Positions 1 to 4,865 of a stretch of DNA of 5,072 nucleotides are shown here, piece after piece. The translations under genes and the position numbers were made by a program. This DNA is from an uncultured Bacilli bacterium. Lineage in GTDB: Bacteria; Bacillota_I; Bacilli_A; RF39; UBA660. Under the pieces are notes generated by a model. It was not told where the DNA came from. It ran no database searches and saw nothing but the letters and a program-made list of their open reading frames with translations. Positions within the stretch are counted from its first letter, which is position 1; the number at the start of each line of letters is the position of its first letter. Where the stretch lies: the NCBI GenBank assembly GCA_947632295.1, contig CANROQ010000074.1, forward strand, positions 1 through 5,072, in the 5' to 3' direction.

Positions 1-1211
1 ACATGTTTAGTATTTGGAAACATATCTACTGGTGTAATTTCAACTACTTCATAAAATATTTGTAATTTTTTCAAATCACGTGCTAAAGTAACTGGATCAC
101 ATGATACATAAATAACTTTACAAGATTTTACATTTATAATACCATCAATTGTTTTTTGATTAAGTCCACTCCTTGGTGGATCTACGATTATAACATTGAT
201 ATTATTGGTAATATTTTCGAAAACTAATTCGCTTGAACCACAAACAAATCTAATATTGTCAACTAAATTTTTCTTTTTATTTTCTTCAGCATCTATAACC
301 GCATATTTATTAATTTCATAACCTATAACATTCTTAACAAATTTACTAATGTAAATACCAATTGTTCCAGTTCCACAATACAAATCCAAAACATTTTCAT
401 TTTTTTTAAAATTACCATATTCGATAATTTTATCATATAATTTAACACACATTTTAGAATTTACTTGAAAAAAAGAATCTGGTGAAATTTTAAAAACATA
501 TTCTCCTAATTTTTCTTCTAAATACGCTTCCCCACTTATTAATTTATATTCATCATCAGTTTTTATATATAGAGAATCAATTATTTCTTTTAGTTTTAAT
601 ATATTATTGATATCTATATTTTTACCAACAAAAATTACCATTACTTTATCATTGTAAAAACTGTTTCTAATAATTACTTGTTCAATATTTTTTAAATCTA
701 TTATTTTCTTGATTTTAATTAATACTTCATTTATTTTAAAAGACGCAATTAAACATTTATCGATATTAATTAAGTCATAACTGTTTTTCGCAAATAATCC
801 AATCTTTTCTTTAACCTGAAAAGTTAATTTATTACGATAAAAAAATTTATTATCACTTTTTATAATATTTTTTATTCTACTCTCATCTATATTAGCGAAC
901 TTATTTAAAATTTCCCTAACTTTCATTTCTTTAAATTTTAATTGATTTTCATAATTAATATATTGTAAATCACAACCACCACAAAAATTAAAATAAGGGC
1001 AATCAGGTTTAATTCTAAAATTACTATATTCTAAAATTTTTATAACTTTGGCAATATAATAATTTTTTTTATTTTTAACAATTTTAACACTTACTCTATC
1101 GCCTGGAACAGTACCATCAACAAAAGTTATTTTACCATCAATATAGCCAATACCTCGTCCTTCATGATCAAATTTTTCTATTATTATTTCATTATCTAAA
1201 CAATCATTCAT
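1..1211 (-). CDS. rlmD: 23S rRNA (uracil-5-)-methyltransferase, RlmD/RumA (TrmA) family, 3' end missing
   Basis: Transfers a methyl group from S-adenosylmethionine to C5 of a uridine in 23S rRNA (U1939 in E. coli; some Firmicute homologues also modify U747, as RlmCD). I read 403 complete codons. An N-terminal TRAM domain (about residues 14-60) holds HEGRGIG. Four cysteines match the 4Fe-4S ligands of RumA: C71-x5-C77-x2-C80 and C153. The methyltransferase domain has FFQVN (247-251), SAM motif DLYCGTGTIG (276-285), DPPRSGL (344-350) and the nucleophile C371 in SCDPVTLARD. The frame runs off the left edge after DMFPNTKH; the family's usual next residues include the catalytic-base Glu, so that and the stop lie outside. 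The start is ATG at 1211, with AGGTG six bases upstream; the nearby ATG at 1207 is out of frame. The gene is transcribed divergently from the 1313 gene. The family is secure; which uridine it targets is not. Confidence 0.95.
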   Translation of the reverse strand, partial: MNDCLDNEIIIEKFDHEGRGIGYIDGKITFVDGTVPGDRVSVKIVKNKKNYYIAKVIKILEYSNFRIKPDCPYFNFCGGCDLQYINYENQLKFKEMKVREILNKFANIDESRIKNIIKSDNKFFYRNKLTFQVKEKIGLFAKNSYDLINIDKCLIASFKINEVLIKIKKIIDLKNIEQVIIRNSFYNDKVMVIFVGKNIDINNILKLKEIIDSLYIKTDDEYKLISGEAYLEEKLGEYVFKISPDSFFQVNSKMCVKLYDKIIEYGNFKKNENVLDLYCGTGTIGIYISKFVKNVIGYEINKYAVIDAEENKKKNLVDNIRFVCGSSELVFENITNNINVIIVDPPRSGLNQKTIDGIINVKSCKVIYVSCDPVTLARDLKKLQIFYEVVEITPVDMFPNTKH

Positions 1212-1228
1212 CCTAAACACCTAATGCT

Positions 1229-1257
1229 ATTTTAACATAATTAAAATCATAACTCAA
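1229..1257 (-). promoter_or_regulatory. Sigma-A-type promoter of rlmD
   Basis: On the minus strand, TTGAGT (1257-1252), a 17-bp spacer and TAAAAT (1234-1229). Transcription should begin near 1222, where the AGGTG Shine-Dalgarno (1222-1218) also begins, leaving a leader of about 11 nt before the ATG at 1211. Predicted from sequence only. Confidence 0.55.
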
Positions 1258-1274
1258 ACATTGAATTCAATTTT
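1257..1274. repeat. Palindrome between back-to-back promoters (possible operator)
   Basis: A perfect 12-bp palindrome, ATTGAATTCAAT, lies at 1260-1271. Outside it one pair mismatches (1259/1272) and then two more pairs match (1257-1258 with 1273-1274). It covers the -35 of the rightward promoter and adjoins the -35 of the leftward one, so a bound regulator could affect both. Such AT-rich palindromes also arise by chance, and no regulator is identified. Confidence 0.3.
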
Positions 1275-1289
1275 GTTATATGATAAAAT
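1261..1289 (+). promoter_or_regulatory. Sigma-A-type promoter of the 1313 gene
   Basis: TTGAAT (1261-1266), a 17-bp spacer and TAAAAT (1284-1289). The predicted start, near 1296, directly precedes the Shine-Dalgarno AAGGAAG (1297-1303), giving a leader of about 17 nt. TATGAT at 1279-1284 is a rival -10 but has no -35 at good spacing. Confidence 0.45.
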
Positions 1290-1312
1290 AAATAGCAAGG
1301 AAGTAGATAAAG

Positions 1313-1996
1313 ATGCGAAAAAAAAATAAATCTTTTGTGGAAATAAAATCTAAAAACAAAAATATGGAAGATAATTTTGAAAATATTATTAATCCATTAA
1401 AGAAATACGAATATGTCGAAAAGAAAAAAAAATTACCATTAAAAAATATATTAATTGTAATTTTTATAATTATGGCATTATTATTAATTATTTTATTATT
1501 AAAATTAATCGATGCTAAAAATAATCAGATAACAACAAACATTGAACATAATACAACTAAACAAACAAAGGATGAACAATTAAGTCTTTTAACTACTACC
1601 ACTAGTAATATCAATACCAATACTGACGAAATTACCGAAAGTTTAACTTGCTCGTCATCTAATATAGAAAAACATTTAAAAATAGATACAATTATAGTAA
1701 CTAATTTTCACAATCAAAAACTACGAACGGATATAAATAAAATTCATATCACTTTATTAGATGAAAACTTTAAAGAAGAATTTGACAATTATATATCAAT
1801 TTTACAAATGTTTTCACTATATCTATTAGACAAATCAAATTATGAAATAACAAGTGAAGAAAATAACAATGAATATGAATTTTCTATCAAAACAACTTAC
1901 CTAGAAAATCAACAATTAGAAAGCAATCTATCATATGATGAAGATTATAATTCAGTAAAGCAAAAATTAATGAATTTAGGACATACTTGTCAATAA
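1313..1996 (+). CDS. Membrane-anchored exported protein with C-terminal Cys-bounded domain, function unknown
   Basis: I do not recognise a named family. The 227-residue product has a Lys-rich cytoplasmic part (1-45), one membrane helix (about 46-66, ILIVIFIIMALLLIILLL) and a Thr/Asn-rich linker (about 70-110). These are followed by an outer domain from C113 to C226. The positive charge before the helix, and the absence of a cleavage site or lipobox, suggest a signal anchor with the C-terminal part outside. The final residues, KLMNLGHTCQ, resemble the end of the lipoprotein at 4377-4820 (KMLENVGYSCK). In both, an early Cys in a short L-x-C context opens the domain, so they may be distant relatives, with C113-C226 possibly disulfide-linked. 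The start is ATG, with AAGGAAG nine bases upstream. The gene stands alone and converges on the 2005-2493 gene with 8 bp between stop codons. That the gene is real is likely; its role is unknown. Confidence 0.85.
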   Translation: MRKKNKSFVEIKSKNKNMEDNFENIINPLKKYEYVEKKKKLPLKNILIVIFIIMALLLIILLLKLIDAKNNQITTNIEHNTTKQTKDEQLSLLTTTTSNINTNTDEITESLTCSSSNIEKHLKIDTIIVTNFHNQKLRTDINKIHITLLDENFKEEFDNYISILQMFSLYLLDKSNYEITSEENNNEYEFSIKTTYLENQQLESNLSYDEDYNSVKQKLMNLGHTCQ

Positions 1997-2004
1997 AAAT
2001 TTAA

Positions 2005-2493
2005 TTAAAAAATTAAAAATAAACTTACTTCAAATAGTAATACTGCTAACGCAAGCGCTACTATTGAAGTTTTTGGTTTATTTTCAAATTGTTCTTTAGT
2101 TATTACACCTATTTTTTTTATTTGTTTCTTTACTAAAAACAAATAAATTTCATTGGTATAACAACAATATAATAAACATGATATTAATTTTAAAAATATC
2201 AAAATCATAGGATTAATATTTCTTAACAAATATAATATTAAAATTTCCAAATATCCTAAAGAAATTCCTAATAAATAAAATTTATAATATACAAAATATA
2301 ATGGTCCTAAAAAAAATGCGACAAAATTATTATTTTGAAAAAATTTATAACAATCCTCACCTAAAAAATATTCTAAAGAATGATCTTCTTCTTTCTCACG
2401 TAAGGAAACTATTTCATTATTTTTGCCTATCATAATACCACATCTTGTACAATAATTTCTCTTTAGTTTATGATGACATGATGGACATTCCAC
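2005..2493 (-). CDS. Zinc-ribbon integral membrane protein (DUF2628-like)
   Basis: A 162-residue protein that opens with a zinc ribbon, C3-x2-C6 and C15-x2-C18 (the second pair in CTRCG), followed by a short polar linker. The block FVAFFLGPLYFVYYKFYLLG (57-76) matches the core of small DUF2628-like membrane proteins, where the family usually has Trp at positions that are Phe or Tyr here. Further hydrophobic segments lie at about 78-91, 95-121 and 143-162, so three or four membrane passes. The start must be GTG at 2493: the only close ATG (2488) is out of frame, an in-frame TAA lies at 2511-2509, and AAGGAAG (2509-2503) sits nine bases upstream. It follows the 2518-3273 gene by 24 bp in the same frame with no promoter between, so the two are probably cotranscribed. 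The final codons carry a hairpin that may end transcription from the opposite strand. The biochemical role is unknown. Confidence 0.85.
   Translation of the reverse strand: MECPSCHHKLKRNYCTRCGIMIGKNNEIVSLREKEEDHSLEYFLGEDCYKFFQNNNFVAFFLGPLYFVYYKFYLLGISLGYLEILILYLLRNINPMILIFLKLISCLLYCCYTNEIYLFLVKKQIKKIGVITKEQFENKPKTSIVALALAVLLFEVSLFLIF
2027..2074 (+). terminator. Hairpin plus T-tract terminator of the 1313 gene, inside the convergent CDS
   Basis: Arms ACTTCAAATAGTA (2027-2039) and TACTATTGAAGT (2059-2070) pair over 12 bp with one bulged A. The loop is 19 nt and contains a minor CGC/GCG pairing, and TTTTT follows (2070-2074). This is the expected form and place for a terminator 30 nt after the plus-strand stop at 1996. 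It lies wholly within the last codons of the minus-strand zinc-ribbon gene. On the minus strand the hairpin is followed by a T-rich run, so it may work both ways. Confidence 0.6.
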
Positions 2494-2502
2494 AAATATC
2501 GA

Positions 2503-2509
2503 CTTCCTT
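2503..2509 (-). promoter_or_regulatory. Ribosome binding site fixing the GTG start of the zinc-ribbon gene
   Basis: AAGGAAG on the minus strand lies nine bases before GTG at 2493. The 1313 gene has the same motif at the same spacing. It falls between the upstream gene's TGA and the GTG, and its first A is the last base of an in-frame TAA. Confidence 0.6.
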
Positions 2510-2517
2510 TATTTCAA

Positions 2518-3273
2518 TCACAACAAAACTAACACTAATATAATAATTGTCAAAACTACAATAGACAAAATTATTGCTAAAATTTTTACCAATAAATTAT
2601 TTTTGTGCAATTTACTTTTAATTTCCTGAAGTTCATCAAAATCATCAGGACTAAAACTCATACTAGAAGTATAAAATGATTTATCAATTTCATTTTTTTC
2701 TTCTATATCTTGTTTAAATTTTGGAACATCATTTAAAACTCTATCGATTGAATCAATTCCACCAACAATTGTATCATCGTCATTAGATTTCAAATCATCT
2801 AATAAATTTAATGATAAATCACGATCATTCAATTCTTTCAATAACTTAGTACTGGCAATCGTATTTAATAATTCATCTAAATTTTCATTTGATTCTTTTT
2901 GACTAATTTTATAAGATTGAATTTTCTTTAATAAATTTAATTGTTCTTCTTTTATTTTATGATAATCATTTTTATCTACATTATCATTTTTAGCCTTTTC
3001 TAAAGCCTCTTTAATATCATAATTATGTTCATCTTCTTGTTCATCTATATTTAAATTTAAATCTTCATTTTTAATAACTCTTCGTTCGACTTTTTTCTCA
3101 TTTCGAAGTAATTCATTTAATTTAGCTGGACTTATCTCATTAGCATTTGGTATTTGTTTTACATCTTCATAATCTAAATTAGTATGTATGTCATCATATA
3201 AATGTTGATTTTTTCTAGTTCGTTTCGAAATATCAACATTTGTTTGATAATATCTTTCCATTCTACTTGGCAT
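2518..3273 (-). CDS. Tail-anchored, charged coiled-coil-rich protein ('PSRMERYY' N-terminus), function unknown
   Basis: A 251-residue protein. It opens with a distinctive basic block, PSRMERYYQTNVDISKRTRK (2-21). A long, highly charged, mostly helical middle follows (about 50-200; coiled coil likely in KEEQLNLLKKIQ and NLDELLNTIASTKLLKELND). It ends in one helix, LLVKILAIILSIVVLTIIIL onward (about 227-251), with no polar tail. That makes it a likely tail-anchored inner-membrane protein with a cytoplasmic body. I have an impression of similar PSRMERY openings in AT-rich gut Firmicutes, but assign no function. ATG at 3273 is preferred over an in-frame GTG at 3282, because that GTG is part of the Shine-Dalgarno GAGGTGGG. 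The stop is TGA, followed two codons later by an in-frame TAA. It heads an operon with the zinc-ribbon gene and is divergent from the ferredoxin. Its size and polar body suggest a structural or scaffold protein, which is a guess. Confidence 0.82.
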   Translation of the reverse strand: MPSRMERYYQTNVDISKRTRKNQHLYDDIHTNLDYEDVKQIPNANEISPAKLNELLRNEKKVERRVIKNEDLNLNIDEQEDEHNYDIKEALEKAKNDNVDKNDYHKIKEEQLNLLKKIQSYKISQKESNENLDELLNTIASTKLLKELNDRDLSLNLLDDLKSNDDDTIVGGIDSIDRVLNDVPKFKQDIEEKNEIDKSFYTSSMSFSPDDFDELQEIKSKLHKNNLLVKILAIILSIVVLTIIILVLVLL

Positions 3274-3277
3274 ATGT

Positions 3278-3285
3278 CCCACCTC
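3278..3285 (-). promoter_or_regulatory. Ribosome binding site that decides the start at 3273
   Basis: GAGGTGGG on the minus strand has four bases between its end and ATG at 3273. The in-frame GTG at 3282-3280 lies inside it, so a start there would have no ribosome site of its own. Confidence 0.7.
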
Positions 3286-3298
3286 ATTATAATAATGA
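3284..3298. repeat. Inverted repeat over the start region of the 2518-3273 gene
   Basis: TCATTAT (3284-3290) and ATAATGA (3292-3298) form a perfect 7-bp inverted repeat with a 1-bp centre. It overlaps the predicted -10 and ends within the Shine-Dalgarno on the minus strand, so it could be an operator. The 1-nt loop argues against an RNA hairpin of the full stem. Simple AT composition could also produce it. Confidence 0.25.
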
Positions 3299-3323
3299 TA
3301 TCACATTTTTTCGCATTTTAAAA
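3295..3323 (-). promoter_or_regulatory. Possible promoter of the tail-anchored/zinc-ribbon operon
   Basis: On the minus strand, an extended -10 TGATATCAT (hexamer TATCAT at 3300-3295) with a weak -35 TTTTAA (3323-3318) at 17-bp spacing. A start near 3288 would leave a leader of about 15 nt. TATAAT at 3291-3286 is a better hexamer, but it abuts the Shine-Dalgarno and has no -35. Confidence 0.35.
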
Positions 3324-3331
3324 TAATTTAC

Positions 3332-3360
3332 TTGCAATTTTAATACTATTTATCTATAAT
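3332..3360 (+). promoter_or_regulatory. Strong sigma-A-type promoter of the ferredoxin gene
   Basis: TTGCAA (3332-3337), exactly 17 bp, then a consensus TATAAT (3355-3360). Transcription should begin near 3367, one base before AGGAGGG (3368-3374). The leader is about 14 nt. Confidence 0.7.
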
Positions 3361-3367
3361 TTTTATT

Positions 3368-3374
3368 AGGAGGG
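3368..3374 (+). promoter_or_regulatory. Near-perfect ribosome binding site of the ferredoxin gene
   Basis: AGGAGGG lies six bases before ATG at 3381. It is the closest match to anti-16S consensus in the window and fits an abundantly made protein. Confidence 0.8.
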
Positions 3375-3380
3375 AAAATT

Positions 3381-3587
3381 ATGGAAAAAGTAATAGTTGA
3401 TAAAGATAAATGTATCGGATGTGGAGCTTGTGTTAGTTTAGTCGATGAGGTATTCGAATTCGGCGATGACGATTTAGCTCAAGTTAAAACTGATGTTGAT
3501 TTTGAAAATATGGATAAAGATTTAGCTAATGATGTTCAAGATGCTGTTGAAGGTTGTCCAACTGGCGCTATTATCGAAAAAAAATAA
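3381..3587 (+). CDS. Ferredoxin, single [4Fe-4S] cluster
   Basis: A 68-residue, strongly acidic cytoplasmic electron carrier. The cluster ligands are C11-x2-C14-x2-C17 in CIGCGAC, and C59 in EGCPTGAI. The second CxxCxxC set of bacterial 2[4Fe-4S] ferredoxins is absent, so it carries one cluster, as in the short Fer-type ferredoxins of Bacilli. Length is normal and complete. It stands alone on the plus strand with its own strong promoter and ribosome site, and ends at TAA inside a terminator stem shared with rluB. By hand count 69 of its 207 bases are G or C, visibly richer than its neighbours, as expected for a conserved, highly expressed gene rather than a sign of transfer. The redox partner cannot be told from the neighbours. 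The 4Fe-4S protein RlmD is about 2 kb away, but no link is implied. Confidence 0.95.
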   Translation: MEKVIVDKDKCIGCGACVSLVDEVFEFGDDDLAQVKTDVDFENMDKDLANDVQDAVEGCPTGAIIEKK

Positions 3588-3611
3588 ACTTGAAAAATAG
3601 TTTATTTTTTT
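3578..3611. terminator. Bidirectional terminator shared by ferredoxin gene and rluB
   Basis: AAAAAAATAAACT (3578-3590) pairs with AGTTTATTTTTTT (3599-3611) for 13 bp around the 8-nt loop TGAAAAAT. The A run on one side and T run on the other give a U-rich end in either direction. The stem contains the ferredoxin TAA (3585-3587) and the rluB stop (3602-3604). It has only one G-C pair, so it is weak by usual standards. Confidence 0.55.
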
Positions 3612-4318
3612 GTTTCTGCATATAATTTTTTAACTTCTTTTAAACTTAAATAACGATATTCTCCCGATTTTAAATCTTTAACATCTAGAAAAGAAATTCG
3701 TTCACGTTTTAATTTTAAAACTTTAAAACCTATTGCTTCAAACATCTTTTTAACTTGATGATTTCGCCCTTCATGAATTGTAATTTCTACTAATGATGTA
3801 TTTGTTTTTTTATCAAATTTTTTTAATCGAACTTTAGCCTTTGCCGTTTTAACATTATCAATATATACGCCATTTGCTAATTTGATTAAATTTTCCTTGT
3901 CAATAAATCCAGTTATTTTAGCAATATAAACTTTTTCAATTTTATTTTTTGGATGCATTAATAAATTAGCTAACTCGCCATCATTTGTTAACAATAAAGC
4001 ACCAGTTGTATCATAATCTAATCTACCAACAGGATATAAACGTTTATTTGTTTCAATTAAATCTAAAACAGTTTTACGATTTTTTTCATCGTGAGTTGAA
4101 GTAATTATACCTCTTGGTTTATTTAATAAAATATATTCTTTTTCTTCAATAGTTAAAGATTTATCAAAAATTGTTACAGTATCACTACTTTTAACACAAG
4201 TACCTAACTCCGTAATAATTTTCCCGTTTACTTTAACATGTCCTTTACTTATCAACTCTTCGGCTTTTCTCCTAGAACAATAGCCACTATTCGCAATCAC
4301 TTTTTGTAATCTATCCAT
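3602..4318 (-). CDS. rluB: 23S rRNA pseudouridine synthase RluB (RsuA family)
   Basis: Converts one uridine of 23S rRNA to pseudouridine (U2605 in E. coli, near the peptidyl-transferase centre). The 238-residue product starts with an S4 RNA-binding domain (about 1-60; RLQKVIANSGYCSRRKAEEL). The synthase domain follows: YILLNKPRG (62-70), motif GRLDYDTTG (98-106) with catalytic Asp101, LLLTNDGELANLLMHP (108-123), and HEGRNHQVKKMF near the end. RsuA and RluE are alternatives; the S4 domain rules against RluE, and the neighbouring spmB favours RluB, as in Bacillus. ATG at 4318 is preferred over an in-frame GTG at 4327, because that GTG is part of the Shine-Dalgarno AGGTGA. The gene has its own promoter and ends in a terminator shared with the ferredoxin. 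The product has no Trp; the motif usually read as GEW near the end is GEY. Confidence 0.93.
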   Translation of the reverse strand: MDRLQKVIANSGYCSRRKAEELISKGHVKVNGKIITELGTCVKSSDTVTIFDKSLTIEEKEYILLNKPRGIITSTHDEKNRKTVLDLIETNKRLYPVGRLDYDTTGALLLTNDGELANLLMHPKNKIEKVYIAKITGFIDKENLIKLANGVYIDNVKTAKAKVRLKKFDKKTNTSLVEITIHEGRNHQVKKMFEAIGFKVLKLKRERISFLDVKDLKSGEYRYLSLKEVKKLYAETKK

Positions 4319-4323
4319 TTTTA

Positions 4324-4329
4324 TCACCT
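4324..4329 (-). promoter_or_regulatory. Ribosome binding site that decides the rluB start
   Basis: AGGTGA on the minus strand lies five bases before ATG at 4318. The GTG at 4327-4325 is inside it and so is an unlikely start. The stretch GGTGATAAAA recurs almost unchanged before the lipoprotein ATG. Confidence 0.65.
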
Positions 4330-4335
4330 AGAAAA

Positions 4336-4364
4336 ATTATACTCAAGCATCAAAAAAAAAGCAA
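4336..4364 (-). promoter_or_regulatory. Sigma-A-type promoter of rluB
   Basis: On the minus strand, TTGCTT (4364-4359), a 17-bp spacer and a consensus TATAAT (4341-4336). The predicted start near 4329 coincides with the first base of AGGTGA, leaving a leader of about 11 nt. rluB can therefore be transcribed independently of the genes upstream. Confidence 0.65.
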
Positions 4365-4384
4365 CAAACTTTTGAATTATTTGC
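4352..4384 (-). terminator. Possible weak terminator after the lipoprotein gene
   Basis: On the minus strand GCAA, near the end of the lipoprotein gene, can pair with TTGC (4364-4361), directly followed by nine T (4360-4352). The stem is only four solid pairs with mismatches inside, and the site overlaps the rluB -35. It may be just a T-tract, and readthrough into rluB is likely. Confidence 0.25.
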
Positions 4385-4820
4385 AGCTATATCCAACATT
4401 TTCTAACATTTTTTTAGCTTTTTTTATATCACTTATTTCCTCTTTAGTTACATACATCATATCTTCAAATAAATCATCGTCTATTTTATTAACTTTAATT
4501 TTTATTTTTACCGTTAAAATATTATCATCTAAATCAGGTTTACATTCAATCAATTTATGACTACTTGATTGATAAAAATCACAATAATCATAAACTTCAT
4601 TGTATTCATCTAAAATTTCTACATCAGTATAATGTTCATTATAAATCGATTTCAATGTTAAGTTTATATAATTTAATTTGGAATTATCATCATAAACTAA
4701 ATTATAACTTTCCTGATAATCATATCCAGCATTTTTAGTTTTTTTATTACAAACAAGTTCATTTTTACTACATCCGGTTATTAATAGAACTAATGATATT
4801 ATTAATATCTTACCTCGCAT
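4377..4820 (-). CDS. Small Cys-rich lipoprotein, function unknown
   Basis: A 147-residue precursor. Its short signal (MRGKILIISLVLLITGC) ends in the lipobox I-T-G-C, with C17 as the lipidated residue, so the mature protein sits on the outer face of the membrane. The rest is polar and rich in Asp, Tyr and Lys. It has four further cysteines: C24, C80, C93 and C146, the last in the terminal LENVGYSCK. The 1313-1996 product has counterparts of C24 and C146 only, which suggests disulfides C24-C146 and C80-C93. The general form resembles small Firmicute lipoproteins of the YehR/DUF1307 type, but I cannot confirm that. The start is ATG at 4820, with GGTGA five bases upstream and its own promoter. 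It lies between spmB and rluB, which are adjacent in Bacillus. A plus-strand open frame over its 3' half is only its shadow. Confidence 0.85.
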   Translation of the reverse strand: MRGKILIISLVLLITGCSKNELVCNKKTKNAGYDYQESYNLVYDDNSKLNYINLTLKSIYNEHYTDVEILDEYNEVYDYCDFYQSSSHKLIECKPDLDDNILTVKIKIKVNKIDDDLFEDMMYVTKEEISDIKKAKKMLENVGYSCK

Positions 4821-4835
4821 TTTATCACCAAAACA

Positions 4836-4864
4836 ATATTACACCATCTAAAGAAATTAGTCAA
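4836..4864 (-). promoter_or_regulatory. Sigma-A-type promoter of the lipoprotein gene
   Basis: On the minus strand, TTGACT (4864-4859), 17 bp, then TAATAT (4841-4836). The -35 begins two bases past the spmB stop. The predicted start near 4829 falls on the first G of the GGTGA ribosome site, leaving a leader of about 9 nt. No terminator is visible between spmB and this gene, so readthrough is also possible. Confidence 0.6.
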
Positions 4865-4865
4865 A

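Noticed and set aside
2486..2488. ATG at 2488 as start of the zinc-ribbon gene
   Set aside because: It is out of frame with the C-x2-C zinc ribbon. Only the GTG at 2493 keeps both CxxC pairs and has a ribosome site at the right spacing.
3274..3380. Riboswitch, small RNA or RNA gene in the divergent intergenic region
   Set aside because: The 107 bp are used up by two promoters and ribosome sites; predicted leaders are about 14-15 nt, too short for a structured leader, and no stable G-C stem is visible.
4372..4560. Open frame of 62 codons on the plus strand
   Set aside because: It lies antisense to the 3' half of the lipoprotein gene, which has a lipobox, ribosome site and promoter. The antisense frame has no convincing ribosome site, and its low-complexity product is what AT-rich complement sequence gives.
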